A DNA stretch of 64,000 nucleotides from Thuidium tamariscinum. Lineage: Eukaryota; Streptophyta; Bryopsida; Hypnales; Thuidiaceae. This document shows, in pieces, positions 1 to 11,800 of this stretch (within the stretch, counting starts at the first letter, position 1; the number at the start of each line of letters is the position of its first letter). Position numbers and translations under genes: made by a program. The notes beneath the pieces were generated by a model. It worked only from the letters and a program-made list of their open reading frames with translations. It was not told the DNA's origin and did no database searches. Location of the stretch: positions 22,004,001 to 22,068,000 of the forward strand of contig OX344757.2 of the NCBI GenBank assembly GCA_947034885.2, given 5' to 3'.

Positions 1-587
1 AGCGTCTTACACTAATAGGATAAATCAGTGCTATATGATGTGACTTGGATAAATTAGCGTCTATCACTAACAATCAGTGCGTTAGACTCGATTACCGTAT
101 TCAATTACCGTAACTTCTCGCCACATTAAAAAGAGTAACAGTCGCCACCTGAGGCATTCAACTGAGGCCAGAGTTACAGTGGGGCACCAGCTCTGAGTTT
201 AGAGCTTTCATTTACGCATGAATGAAACACAAAAGTAAAGTCGACAGCCTTTTCAAGCACCAGCCATTGTACTGAAGATCATGAGAGAATGTCACCCCTC
301 GGTGCTAGACATTTCAGCACAGCCTAGAAAATTACTTAAACATCCAACTGGTGATGGAGTATGTCGACACAACGCACAATAACGGATGAGCCACCCATAC
401 AAGGTCTGAAAGTAGGCGGACACAAATCTTCTCAGAATTGTGTCATGTTTGGTGGACGGATGTTGACCTACGAGATTGAGTAACAGATTTTCCAGAAAAA
501 AATCCTTGTAGATTCTGACAAGCGATGTTTAACAAAGTTCAAGTAAAGACTGACAAAGTTGGGTTAATAGCTCTCAGGCGGATAGCT
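1..587. other. 3' flank of the first gene; no gene seen
   Basis: This stretch lies downstream of the minus-strand gene that ends at 588. It probably holds that gene's 3' untranslated region, followed by intergenic DNA. No open frame of note and no recognisable repeat were seen. Base composition is less AT-rich than the repeat-filled regions further right, which fits transcribed or gene-proximal DNA. Confidence 0.4.
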
Positions 588-3453
588 TCACTGGACTTGA
601 ACTGAAATAAGAAGAAAAGAAGTGGAGATGGAACATACCCGAGAATTGAATGGCAATGTAAGTACAAGACTGCTCAGCCATTATTAATGCAATCCAGGTA
701 AAAGTTGTCATATTAGTACAAAGCTATTAGCGTAAGGGTATAGTCCTGAGTCCTGATGTATAGTTACAATTCAATTGGAACATAACAAATTCAACTCTGT
801 GCACCTTACGATAGAAAAGCTGGAAGATAAGGCAGCAATCGCTAGTTTGGGTTCCTCTTCAAGTAAAAGGGAGAAAAGGATTTCCGTGGTAGGAGAGATA
901 CTCTTACTTCTTTACAGGTTCTGCATCAGTCTACTTACCTTGCGCAACAGGTTCCGGAGTAAGAAACTCGGCAGGCGGTTTGGGGGGCGGCTTTAGTCTC
1001 ACTCCAGCGGGACGACTCTCAAAATCGGACTCAGACTCTGAACCGCCGCCACCTTCAGGATCCGAGTCTAAATCCGTTTCCTCGTCTTCGGAACTGTCTT
1101 CGCTTGATTTATAATGTGCAGCGTATTTCCGAGTGGATGATGCGACGGGCCGTATAGATGGCCTTCCAAGCGCAGAAGCTAAGATTGCGGATTTACTAGG
1201 CGGTCCGTTTAACGTAATTTTCGTTGACGGCGGTGTGATTTGAAGCTGCGGAGCGTCTGGCTGAAATTTTTTGGCTGGACTATCCCCTATGTAACCTCTT
1301 AGCTTGTCTGAGACATGAGTTACTTGCTCATCCGTTGTCGCCCTCAATATCGAGACGTCTGCGGGACGTCTGTTCGACAATTCACCACCGTTTGAAGGGG
1401 AAGGCATAGAATTGCACAAAAACTCGAGCTTGGAAACAAGTTTCTCCTTCGTAGATAACTCAGGTTCAGCAAACTCAGACTCGTCCCCACTCATGGAGGT
1501 GATGGAATTGTACCGATCAGCTGCGAAAAATCGTCCCGCCAAACCCCGTCTCTCGTGATCAGGAGTGGTGGCGTACCCGAGATCTGTATCAGGACTTCGA
1601 GGTCCCTGGTCAGCGGTCTTCGGTGGTATAATTAAGGGTTGCATCGGATTTGAGCCGGCTGGGAGTGAGATCGCATTACCCAAGGTCCGAGTTTGGTTCA
1701 CAGGCTCTGAAAAGTCAGGAAGGGGTCTGTCCAATTCGGCGAGATCTTCATGAGCTGTAGCGGACTCTATACTTTCTGCAGTTGCAAGACTTCCCGCGAC
1801 TGGAAGAGATACCGACCTCTCAACAAAGTGATGCGGCTCCAAATGAACATCCGTAGGAGCGGGGCTCTCGGGGCTCTCGGGGCTCTCAGGGCTCTCGGGG
1901 TCCTTGTGAGGTTCTTCGTTGTCAGTAGTAGGATGATCTGTGGCAACTTCCGGCGCATGAGGCTCCTCATGACTAGCAGGAACATCACCAAGGATGACGT
2001 CAGTGTGAAGGTCACCAGGTACAGCCCCGGAATCCTCTTCTACAGCGGCAGGGGGTTCATGAATTTCATTCTCCACAGGCAGTACATCCTCCAACTCCGG
2101 TATATCGTGCAATTCAGTATCGTCGTTGACCTGTGGCATATCCTCGTGAGCTGGAGTTTCCGGAGGATGACTTTCGTCATTAATAGCTTGTGCTGGAACA
2201 GAACTGTCTTCATGCGGGATCTCAACTGGAGGTGTATGCTCTTCAGGAACATCATCGGCATGTGTAGCATGTGTAGAAACGTGCTCTTCAGGAACATCAT
2301 CGACATGTGGAGTTTCTACAGCATCTACTGCTTGCTGCTCATGCAAGTCGATGTCACGATCGTCAGCTTCATCATGCCTTGTCGGAGGAGGTGACTCCAT
2401 CTCCCTGTCTCCTTGATGCAAATCTGCAAAGTAATGGCGTCCCTCGTCACTGCCACTGGAGGAAGGCAAGTCTTCCTCTTGCACCGTGAAAGGTGGTGGT
2501 TGGCCATAAGTACCATTGGCCAACGATAACTCGTCCTGTGAGATAGACTCTGCATCCAACGACCGCTCCCCAAACTCGAGATGCATGTCTTCATCATGAT
2601 CACTGTGATGGTGATCATATTCATCACTGTCAGAGGCATCTTCAATATATTTCAAAAGAGGATCAGTGACCGAAGCAGGGCCGGTTATTTGTGGTGGCAT
2701 GTCATGTTCAATAGGGGGAGGTTCGACATTGTCGTATATAGAGGTATCAGAGTCGAGTCTTCTATGGAAACTCGGGTGAGGTGAGAAAAAGTCATGGGGA
2801 AGATCTCGGGATTTAGTTGCTGTGGTGAATGCAGGGGCCGTCTCAAAACTTCTGCCAGATGGGGCGTGAAAAGAATTCCAAGAACCGGAGTTAGATAATT
2901 CAGGTACGCCTTGCCTTTGAAGATTATGCTCCTCGGCAAAGCCCTCCTCCTCCGCAGGAATCCTCCGAGTTACTAACTTCACCATCAGCCGGGGCTTCTC
3001 CTCAGCTCTGTGAGCGAAAGCTTCCTGCAGAATGGAAACGTTCTCATCATTCAATGACGCCCCCCTAAAATTCTCGTTTCGCAATTTCTGCTCCACCCAC
3101 ATGAACCCAGAATCTTTGCAAGATGATATCCAATCACCGATCATAGAACGAATATCCTTGCTGGATTTCTTTCTCTTCACATCCCTCGTCACATCCTCTG
3201 CTCTAAAAGCCGCTTCATCTTCGGAATTGAGTTCTGGAGAACCCTGAAACTCTCGCTCCTGCTCAGAAGGATCTTCGAATTGAGGACCCATTGTCACTAA
3301 CGCCACCAGAAACAAGGCTGTGGAGATCAATAGGGGCGAGAAGAACTTCAAAATCGGCCAAAACGGAGGTGTGAGGAATACCAATAAACTGCAGGAAACA
3401 TACGGATGATCCCGTATGAGAGTAACCATATCAGCAAGCACGCTCGAGCCCAT
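588..3453 (-). CDS. Unrecognised membrane-hairpin protein with long acidic low-complexity body (about 842 aa)
   Basis: Two coding exons are proposed on the minus strand: 3453-939 and 601-588. The frame is open upstream to 3564, but that first codon is GTG with an in-frame TGA above it. The first ATG is at 3453 in good context (CAAATGG), so I start there. The long frame runs into TAG at 931, but that codon lies inside a strong splice donor (CAAG|GTAAGT at 938). A strong acceptor (TTCTTATTTCAG) ends at 602. Joining them replaces the last two residues with VQVQ and a TGA stop; the unspliced form would be 840 aa. Residues 17-56 are two hydrophobic stretches split near K36, like a membrane hairpin. 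The rest is hydrophilic, rich in E, D, S, P and H, with repeats such as DVPEEH and (PES)4 and an acidic Ser-rich patch near the C-terminus. I do not recognise the family. The gene shape resembles plant proteins of unknown function with an N-terminal anchor and disordered tail. Function is not inferable. Confidence 0.8.
1862..1897 (-). repeat. In-frame 9-bp tandem repeat coding Pro-Glu-Ser
   Basis: Four nearly identical 9-bp units (GGGCTCTCG on the plus strand, one unit with A at the last base) lie inside the first gene. On the minus strand they encode four Pro-Glu-Ser repeats at about residues 518-530. The unit is a multiple of three, so slippage would change length without shifting frame. 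A second internal duplication, at about 2230-2312, encodes two DVPEEH copies. Confidence 0.85.
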
Positions 3454-5580
3454 TTGGTCTAGGCACTCAATCAAAGATTTCGGTGTCGTGGTGTTGCCTC
3501 CCAAGCTGGATGCTGGTCGAAATGGTGCTTTTTCTATATTAAGCGTGACTGGTCGGAGTATCACAACATGCTTGACCAGGCAAGCAGACGAGTGCCACCC
3601 TCAATCCAGCCTGCACCACGTTTGAGCTCCAATTGATGCATAACTTCAATCACCAACCCCAGATGAGAACGTTATGAGACTTCCATTGAGAAGCGCTTTA
3701 CTCAAAATGATCGTCGAGCATTAGTTGAAAGAGCCATGTCTTCGAAAAAGAAGTGGAATTGCGCTTGGTCTTCCTCCCTGTTCACTCAAGATACGAAAAT
3801 ATCAGCCCAATTTTTTCATTTTAAAATGACATGAACTTCCTCAATATTCAGTAAATAGACACTGGACTTCAATATATCCAAACATAATATTAGATTGTGC
3901 AATCACATACTAACTTACAACCATTTCGCCTAGTAATCAGGGACTGCTCTTTGGATTTCGTAACGCAGTGAAAGTCGGAGGATTTTGCCAAAACGTTGAT
4001 AGATTCTAGCGCGTAACCAAGAGTTCTAAATTTAAAAGGACAACAAGCTCGTCAGAATTTAAACAGTAGGCATCTGAAACGACCATGGCAGGCAAGAATT
4101 ACAACAATGAGCTCCGCCATTAGCAGCTAATTTAAGATTCACATGCTGAGAAGAGTTTCGTGAGCTTTTGTTGATGTCACCTCCTCCTACTAAGTGATGC
4201 CAGGACAGAACTATGAGAACAATTGTACTGTGCTGCACAGATTATTGATCCCCCTAAGGCCCTCAGTGCTCTCGGAGAGTAAAACCATCAACCAACGACA
4301 ATTAGCAAGAGTGCCGTACAGAGATATTCAGAAAAAAAACACTTCATTATCACAAAGTCACTCTATGGTAAATCAGAAGTACAGGCTACAGAAAAATTGC
4401 AGTAAATGTCGTGGCAAATTTGGAGCACACTCGAGATACCAGTTCTGCAAGTTCAATTTATCGTTTCTGAGGAAAGTCGGCAAGTTCCAAAGCCCTCTCC
4501 CTTCGATGAAAACGTTTTTACTGCAAAAGCAAAGCGTAAGAACTGACTGGCTAACAACGAGAAACCACATGAGATAATTTCACGATCGGACTCTAAACAG
4601 AAAACTCCGACTAGCCACTCTTTTGTTGAATTACAACTCTCAAGCCAATACACATTGAGAAGTCTACGTCCCTGACGATGTCGCGATAAGATAAGGGAGC
4701 AACAAAGTGCTGCAGAAGCCCAGACGGAAGACCTAATTATCTGATAGTCACGGACGCAAGGAACACCCTGAATAAAATTACCACCACACTCAATGAATAT
4801 CAATGATGCAATTCCTAAAAAATTCGAAATATCATTAAGAGTCTTCCCTACTAAACCACTTCAGCATTCACCAAATTGGATAAGAAAGGTGAAGGATGCA
4901 GGATTCAGAGTGAACTTCGCTAAGCTAACACCTTAGTTCTACATCCGCTTGATCAATTGCCAGATCGTTCCAAACTCTTCTGGAGTAACATGCGACATGA
5001 GAAATTTCACAGAATGACCGTACAACGCAAGTACAAGGAAGCGCGTAAGCAAGCTGACAAAGTAGTGACGATAATACAATGCCGATCTATTGAATAAAAA
5101 GTCTTGCAAATATTGCAATTACTTAAAGAGTGGTTAACAACCGCATCTACCACATCACTATCTTCGACCAATCCCAAACATAATGAATACACTCCAACTT
5201 ACAGCTCCGGTTCTTCCCAAACATTATAATTCAAAATCAAACAAGCGCGTAGCGCAAAAAATTCTACACCGTTCCCTCCAACTTCATACGACACCTCGTT
5301 CAAACCAGAAAACACTTCCACAAAATCGGCCAAGAAAAACGAAAAACGAAAAACAAACAAAAAACACTGTGTAAATTAATTAAGCGTCATGAACAATTCG
5401 AAATCCAAACAAAAATTCAAACACTCTTTACCTACAGACGCGAAAAAAAACAAAAAAACAGAGCAAACGCGAACCAAAACTGCAAGCAATTTCACGTCCT
5501 AAGCCAAAGAGACACATACATATAAAAACCGTCACCAAAAGAGGGAAACGAAAGACCACGACATACTATCGTTCACGTAC
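3454..5580 (-). other. 5' leader and upstream region of the first gene
   Basis: No protein-like frame is convincing here. On the minus strand there are splice-like signals that could define untranslated leader exons. Donor-like sites are near 5435 (GTAG|GTAAAG), 5205 (AGCT|GTAAGT) and 3922 (GTT|GTAAGT), and an acceptor-like site ending in GAACAG lies near 3782. I infer a spliced 5' UTR. Exon limits cannot be fixed without transcript data. The frames at 4194-4803 read in both directions with no recognisable protein and were not called. Confidence 0.35.
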
Positions 5581-5605
5581 CTCCCAATGACTCCGCCTTC
5601 CGCAC

Positions 5606-5612
5606 TATATAT
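5606..5612. promoter_or_regulatory. TATA-like element near the likely first-gene start region
   Basis: A TATATAT core lies in a gene-proximal, CT/GA-rich stretch. Read on the minus strand it is TATATAG and would place a start about 30 bases on, near 5570, suiting the first gene. Read on the plus strand it is followed by a CT-rich patch. Direction is therefore ambiguous. A degenerate (CACT)n run follows at about 5690-5727. Confidence 0.3.
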
Positions 5613-5819
5613 CCCTCTCTCCTCCAACCACGCTGAATTACATGAAACACAAAGAGATTCCGCAAAAGCCTCGCTGGAAGCGGGAACTCACTCACTCACT
5701 CATCACTCGTCACTTGTCACTCGTCAGTCATTACTAACCAGCAGCAGCAGCAGAAGATCACACTCCGACAGAAGGAAAAGCACACACATCATAATAAGTG
5801 CACAGACAGCCTTGTAAGT

Positions 5820-6160
5820 AAGTAGGGTTCGCTTGAGGGGGAGAGACGAAGTTCCCACGAGTCGTTCCCCACGATGGGAACATATGCTCGCTTACAGTAG
5901 AAAAAGGACCATAGTAAGGATCGTGCTAAGTTAAGTTAGAATTCACATGGTCTTGCTTGCCTGAAGTCTGCGAAAGCTTGAAAGTGAGATTAATATGTCC
6001 ACAAACAGTTCTCTACATATTCTACTCCATTAAATTTCACTGGATGTGGCATTTTGAAACTGTGGGTTTCTAAATAAGAGGTTTTTGATTCCAAATATGA
6101 TTTCCAAATTCTCAAATGTGATTATCTCGTGGTAAATTAGAAGTTCAAGCGTGAGCCTTG
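5820..6160. other. Intergenic, no gene seen
   Basis: Transition from the gene-proximal region of the first gene to the repeat-rich interval. The sequence GTAAGTAAGT at about 5815-5824 looks like a splice donor for a plus-strand transcript, but no coding frame goes with it. Confidence 0.3.
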
Positions 6161-6583
6161 AAGCCTAGATGAGTCTGACTCTGGCAGTGTGGCCCTGATT
6201 CCAGAGGAAGCCAACAAGAGCTGCGTTCTTCCCAACACCACTCATCAGTGGTCCAGGGGCTTGTACAGTACGACCGCCATGAGGTGCCCTGCATTTACTG
6301 CAGGCTTGGGAATCTGCTGGCGCCCGGGGGCTCCCGTAGTCCCGTCATGCAGTTGAAATGGTGTGCCCCGTCCGTCCTGGACTTGTTTTCTCTCTTCTTT
6401 TTCCAATCCTTGGAAGTTGCTTTGCCAGTCTGGGAATTCGTCGGAGCCTACCTGACGCGGAGCGTAGCTTGGCTTAGCTAGGACGGGAACAATGCACGGC
6501 ACCGTGACGACAGAGTCTGAAATGTGGACCGGGTTTGGTTCGGTTCGGTTTGGTTCGGAAAATTTGCAGAAGAAGGGAGCCAA
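6160..6583 (-). other. GC-rich island with an orphan minus-strand frame; possible exon or gene fragment
   Basis: This block is much richer in GC than anything within several kilobases. The minus strand is open from 6583 to 6245 (112 codons), but the first codon is TTG, not ATG. The frame ends ...VVLYKPLDH followed by TGA. A possible acceptor (CACATTTCAG) near 6517 would make the part from there a terminal exon. I do not recognise the sequence. The start includes a simple GGTTCG/GGTTTG repeat giving Pro-Asn-Arg-Thr-Glu repeats. It could be a captured gene fragment, a small gene's last exon or chance. Confidence 0.3.
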
Positions 6584-6879
6584 TGTAACTTAAGAGCTGG
6601 AACTGAACTTTGGGGAAATTTCTTGAAAATATTTTTCAGTAAATTTTCGGTGAAAGAAAAGAGGGATTATTGGCATCTTACCCAAGTTGTTTCATATGTT
6701 TTGGAGTTTCATGGAATTAGTTATGAATTTTTGAAGTCGAAATGGCATGGAGCTTGGAAATTGCCTTCCTCCTCAAATGTACATTGTTTGTACATTCATG
6801 TAAATATGAAATAGCAACATGTACAAATATTACACATTTGAAGAGGTGGGCAGTTTTAAAGCTTGAGCACTTTATGGAC

Positions 6880-7980
6880 GAAGGAGAGAATTTTTTTTTC
6901 ATTCAGTTCGGTTAGGAAGACTTTCAGTTGATGAAGCAAATTGGGGGCTCTTAGAGGCTGGTGGTGACTGCCACTTTTAGATGCATTGTGTGGCATTGTG
7001 ACAATGCACCCAAAGTTTTAAAATTTTAAAATTTTGAGGCAATAATATATGAGGCAATTAATTCCACCAAGTCCCCCCCCCCCTCGAGTTGATTTAAATA
7101 TTAAAATTAAAATTTTAAAATTTTAATAATATGCCCGGTTGCCCACTCCCCACCCCCTCTTATAATTTTGAGAGGGTGGGATTCAAGACACTCAATATGG
7201 GATAAATAATATGTATGGTGTATCCATATTTTGTATATTGAAATATATTTATACATTGTATCCGTATTTGTGTTTGTATTTTCATATCATATTTTTGTAT
7301 GTACATCTGATGGTTGTTGATTTTTCTTGGAAGGGGTAGAGTTTTTCCATCCAATGGCTCATGATTTCCTGGGGGTGGGGTGGAGGGGGGTGGGGGGTGA
7401 GGAAATCAGAAACAGGAGTACCTGACACTTTTCATTACATTGGAAGACTTTTAGTTGATGGAGGAGAGAATTTTTTTTTTCCTTTTTGAACAAATGGGAG
7501 AACCCACTGCATATAAATAAATAAATCATAAAACATAAAAACAGCAAAGAATTTTTTTCATTTCATTTCGGTTAGAAAGCATAACATTCAGTAGTAGCCT
7601 GTCACACTGCCTCCCAGCGGATGAAATGGTGTGGAATATCCCACACCATTCCATCCAGCAGATGAAATGGTGTGAAATATTCCACACCATTCAGTAACTA
7701 AAGTTGCAAATTTAAAGAAATGTCAGATGAAATTAGGTGATGGGGACTTCAAAAGGGAAAGGCAGTCCTTCTATGGGCTACTGAATGTTATGAGACTTTC
7801 AGTTAACAGAGCAGAGTTTTAGTACAAATGGGAGAACCCATTGCATTAAAAAAAATTTAATTAAAATTTAAAAATCTTTAAAGATAAGTACAGCAGAGAA
7901 TTTTTTTTCAGTTCAGTTCTGTTAGGAAAACTTTCAGTTGATGGAGGAGAGAATCTTTTTTTTTCAGTTCAGTTCAGTTT
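6880..7980. repeat. Cluster of short dispersed repeats
   Basis: The motif CTTTCAGTTGATGGAGGAGA, often next to a T-tract and to CAGTTCAGTTCGGTTAGGA, recurs with variation near 6885-6930, 7430-7475, 7555-7575, 7788-7810, 7900-7945 and 7955-7982. A second motif (ATGGGAGAACCCAYTGCAT) occurs at about 7494 and 7829. The arrangement looks like several degraded copies of one unit inserted in or duplicated next to each other. No coding frame is supported. Confidence 0.6.
7625..7691. repeat. Two tandem 26-bp palindromes
   Basis: Two near-perfect palindromes, 7625-7650 and 7666-7691, each have arms AATGGTGTGGAA/TTCCACACCATT or a one-base variant. They are joined by a short spacer with a repeated GATGAA lead-in. 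Each can form a hairpin, and the two can also pair with each other. No gene is adjacent. They may be a degraded terminal structure of a small element. Confidence 0.7.
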
Positions 7981-8212
7981 GGTTGGTGAGTTGATGAGTT
8001 GATGAGGGCGAGTGGATCATCATCCAAATGTGACTCGCTTGTTTTGTGGGGATTATGAAAGGTACAACTTGAAGATGAGTCTGCAGGAGAATTGCTGTAT
8101 TTCAAAGGTACAGGAAGAACCAGGCAGCATTCATTTTGGGTTGGGCGTGAATCATGGAACCTAACCGACATGTTCTTGCAATATTATACTCATCAGTAGA
8201 AAAGACACAGTG

Positions 8213-8413
8213 GTGGACGGTTTTTGTCCCATGGATGACAGAGAATCCTTCTCCATAAGATAGAATCATTATTCTCAGAAATTTGGTGAAAAAAAAGGTG
8301 AGTGTTGAACAGGAAATTGACTTCCAATGAGTACTTTTGGATTTTTTTGGGAATGGATGATTCTCTTTGTAACAGAAGGGATGATTTCTACAATCACAGG
8401 CCCATTCTTTAAC
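8213..8413. mobile_element. MITE-like element, family K, degenerate copy 3
   Basis: This matches the two better copies at 23670-23899 and 24777-25006 through blocks such as ATGACARAGAATC near the left and GACTTCCAATGAGTA in the middle. Its terminal repeats are degraded. At the right it runs into TTTAACCCCTCAACGCCC, which itself resembles the end of another TTAA/CCC element. Confidence 0.5.
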
Positions 8414-8449
8414 CCCTCAACGCCCAAGGGGCTCAAAAGTGGTTGCACA

Positions 8450-8854
8450 TAAGGTAGAACCACCTATAACCAATTGGCCCCCCATAGCCAACCTAATGAT
8501 GGATGTATTTCCAACCAAGGCTAGAATGAGTTTTTTTCTCATTTTTAAAGTTGGGACTAAAAGTTCATGGCACATGTTCCAAAGTAGTGTGCAAAAAAGT
8601 AGAAAAGAGTGAGTAAAAATGTATTTTTTTGCATGATCAAAATTAGAAGACTCTATAGATTGGCATTTGGTCAAGCACACTTTATGCCTTCCAAAATTCA
8701 TAGTAATTTCAATTCATGTGATAAAATTACCAAAGTTTCTGCAATCCCCATCATTTTTATCTTTACACCTTTCAAAATATTTGTTTTTACTTTGCACTAC
8801 ACTAGATCATGCCTAAAATACCTTAAATGATCAGTTACGGGTGGTTCTACCTTA
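8450..8854. mobile_element. MITE-like element, GGTAGAACCACC family, copy 1
   Basis: Bounded by inverted repeats TAAGGTAGAACCACC and GGTGGTTCTACCTTA. The interior matches copies at 24317-24720 and, reversed, 62974-63412 (shared blocks include TTTCCAAYSARGGCTAGAA and AATTAGAAGA). No coding capacity. In this copy and in the one at 24317 the element sits within 60 bases of a family K element, so the two may travel or have been duplicated together. Confidence 0.75.
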
Positions 8855-8868
8855 GTTTGCAGGTTCAA

Positions 8869-11800
8869 TTCAAAGTCTTGTTGTGACTTTTGCATCCAAT
8901 GTCTGGATTCAATCAAATTTGTTGAAAAAGTTGCACATTCTAGTCTAACCTTGAAATGCCGGGCCTATGACCACTGGTTTCAAGTTGCACTGTTTGCCAC
9001 TCAATTTGTTACCATTTTGTAACTAGATGTGTATGGAAATTTTTATTTTTATTTTTCAGAGATGAAACTACATCTCCTCTATACTTCACAACTCTAAGTC
9101 AGTTTTAGATTTTTTTGAGGAAAATTGTATTTTCTGAAATTTTTTGAAGAAAAAATCATAGAAAATAGAAAATAATCTCAAAAAATCTGAAAATTTCACC
9201 ATGTGTGAAAAATACAGTGGAAATCATCATGGTGTAAACTAATTTGCCGTGTACATCTATAATTAGAATGCAGTGGACATAAAAAATACAACCAAAGTTC
9301 AAACTGCAATAAAATATTCAATTTTCCAAATTTTTCCAAATTTCAATTGGAGAAGAAACTAGAGTAGAAGACCTCCATTTCATTAGTTGGGCAAAATGTT
9401 GTTTCCAAGGAGAAATTTCAGATTTACTCAATTTCTCAAAATACACTAAAATGACAAATTTTGCCATCCGTTTTTTTCAATTACTTTTCAACTACATGAA
9501 AAAAAACATCAATTACACTAAGAATTCAATTGGACAGTCTTTGTAACTCAACATGAAAGGTCATTGGAAAAAAAATGGATGAAAAAACTATTGTTTAGGC
9601 CTTTTGGTGGCTAGGAGAAGTCATCCGAAGGCCACAAAATGGCTCTACCGGCACTTAGTGGCTAGTTTTGTGGTGAAATTTCCAGATCAATCCAAGATGT
9701 ACAAATTTTTTGGAAGCCAATCTTTGTTTAGAAGTTCAATTTGAGTTCACCAAATTGTAGTTGATGGATGCAACTTTGGGGGCTTATATCTCCTTCATCC
9801 AATGTTTGTTTTCAATCAAATGTACTGTGTTATTTTCTTCTAGAAGTCTAGTTATTGTGGTCAAATTTTCATGGCAATCCAAGTTGTTTAAATGCTTGGG
9901 AGCAATTCAAAGTTCCAAAACCAAACATTTTTAGATTACAGTGAACTTTGGTGGCTTGTTTCTTCTTCATACAATATTTGTTTCTAGTCAATTTATTTTT
10001 TGAAAAGTTGTACATTCTAGTCTAGTTTGCGTGGCTTAATTTTCATATCAATCTAAAAAGTTATGAGTGATTGAGAAGCATTTTAGTAGAAGGATGTTCA
10101 ATTATAGATGTATTTGTTGCATCTTTCTTTGCTATTTTTTTTTACATCTCAAAGTCATTTTGAAAACACATTGAGTCAATTGGTTGACATTTTTTCCACC
10201 AATGTGTTTGTATGTTGATTTTGAAGCACTTTTTAGTTTTTAAGTTTTTTCATTTGAGTAGGTTTAGAAATTGAATTCCACCACAAAATGTGTTATTTAG
10301 AAAATTTTAATATCCTCTTTCAACACTAAAACATTATAATCTTGCAATCTACATGGCTAAATGATTCTAAATTTGATCCACATCATCTACATCATATACA
10401 CTAGAAGATTTTACAGTTGAGGTTTTCATACCTTAGTGACATTTAGACTTATAAGGCTTGAAAAGCAATGTTGTTTTTAAATCCAAAAAGGCCTTAGACC
10501 TTGAAGCATTAAGGAAAAATTTAGTGTGTGCTCATACATTGGAAATAAGAAATCAAATAGGAAGTGCACTTCAAAGAGCATAATTAAGGTGGTCTCACCT
10601 TTAACTACCATCTTTACTCTATGTACATCTCCAAAATCAACTATGCATTGCATGTATATAAAAAAATCAATTTCAGAACCAAATTTTGTACCATTTTGTA
10701 ACTTTTGTATATTGCATTCACATTCTTTGATGTGTTGAAACCTCATTTTACTTGCCTACAAGAAAATATGAAAATTTATCCAATCTAATGATAGTAATTA
10801 GACACAATAGTAAGACTTGGCAATTTGGAGGTTACCTACCTTACTAATTATTGTTAAGCATTTATTGATTTTATTAGGTATCATTGACAAGGGAAAAGAG
10901 GGCCAGAGTTCTTTAGCATATATTATTTGGACAAATGTTGAACAAAGAATTTCTTAAATATTGTTTCTACATATACCATACTCTCATGACCTTTGAAGTT
11001 TGGACTTATATAAATAATCAATTGCACAACAAAGTCTTGAAAATCTAAAATGTTTGTTTGGAGGAAAATAACAAAAGAATTTACAAAGATCTAGATGATT
11101 GAATAAAAGATTCCAAATTCTATGGACTTAGTACTTGTTTACAATCATTCCAAGTTGAAAATTTGAACTCATATAGCCTTTAGGGGATGATTCAATTGAT
11201 TTTGGGAAGTCACTCAAATAGCTTTGGTACTATGGCAATTGCAAATTAAACCATCTAATGACCATATAGCAATCACATGGATAATAATGCTATGGAAGGC
11301 AAAAAGCGTACAATGCATGACTCTTAAGGCCCTATCAAAATACCACATGACAATTTGTAACATCCTATTAAAGCATAACTTTATAGTTGAATACCCGAAT
11401 CAAAAGCCCAACCTATGGCAACATATATAACATTCTATAGCATTTAGTAAGAGCATAACTTTGTAATTGATTGACTATCTTCATGATAAAGTCCAATCCA
11501 ATGTTTATTTTTTCATTTCTTGTAAAGTGTCAACGAAGCGATGTTTTATTTTACTGTGGTACTCCAAATGTCAACATTCATCCATATATTAGATAGAAAA
11601 TATCATATAAGCACATAATACACATATATCATCCTATTTTCATCCACTATTTGGTGATTTCATCCAATAGTTTTTAAAAAATTGAAATTTATTGGCGATT
11701 TCATCCAAAATTTTACTATTTACTTTTTATAGGGGTGGTGCCAAGCAAAAAACTTTGGTGTAATTTTGCTCCAAATCACCTGGAAAAAACCCATTGGTCC

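Noticed and set aside
1565..2939. Several frames of 60-214 codons on both strands inside the first gene
   Set aside because: They overlap the long minus-strand frame and are shadows of its biased codon use.
3454..3564. Extension of the first gene's protein by 37 residues to a start at 3564
   Set aside because: The codon at 3564 is GTG and an in-frame TGA lies just upstream; the first ATG at 3453 has good context.
4194..4803. Frames of 127 and 116 codons on opposite strands
   Set aside because: They overlap one another, have no recognisable domain and lie in the probable 5' UTR or promoter of the first gene.
6880..7980. CRISPR-like spaced repeats
   Set aside because: Repeat spacing and sequence are irregular, and the genome is that of a plant.
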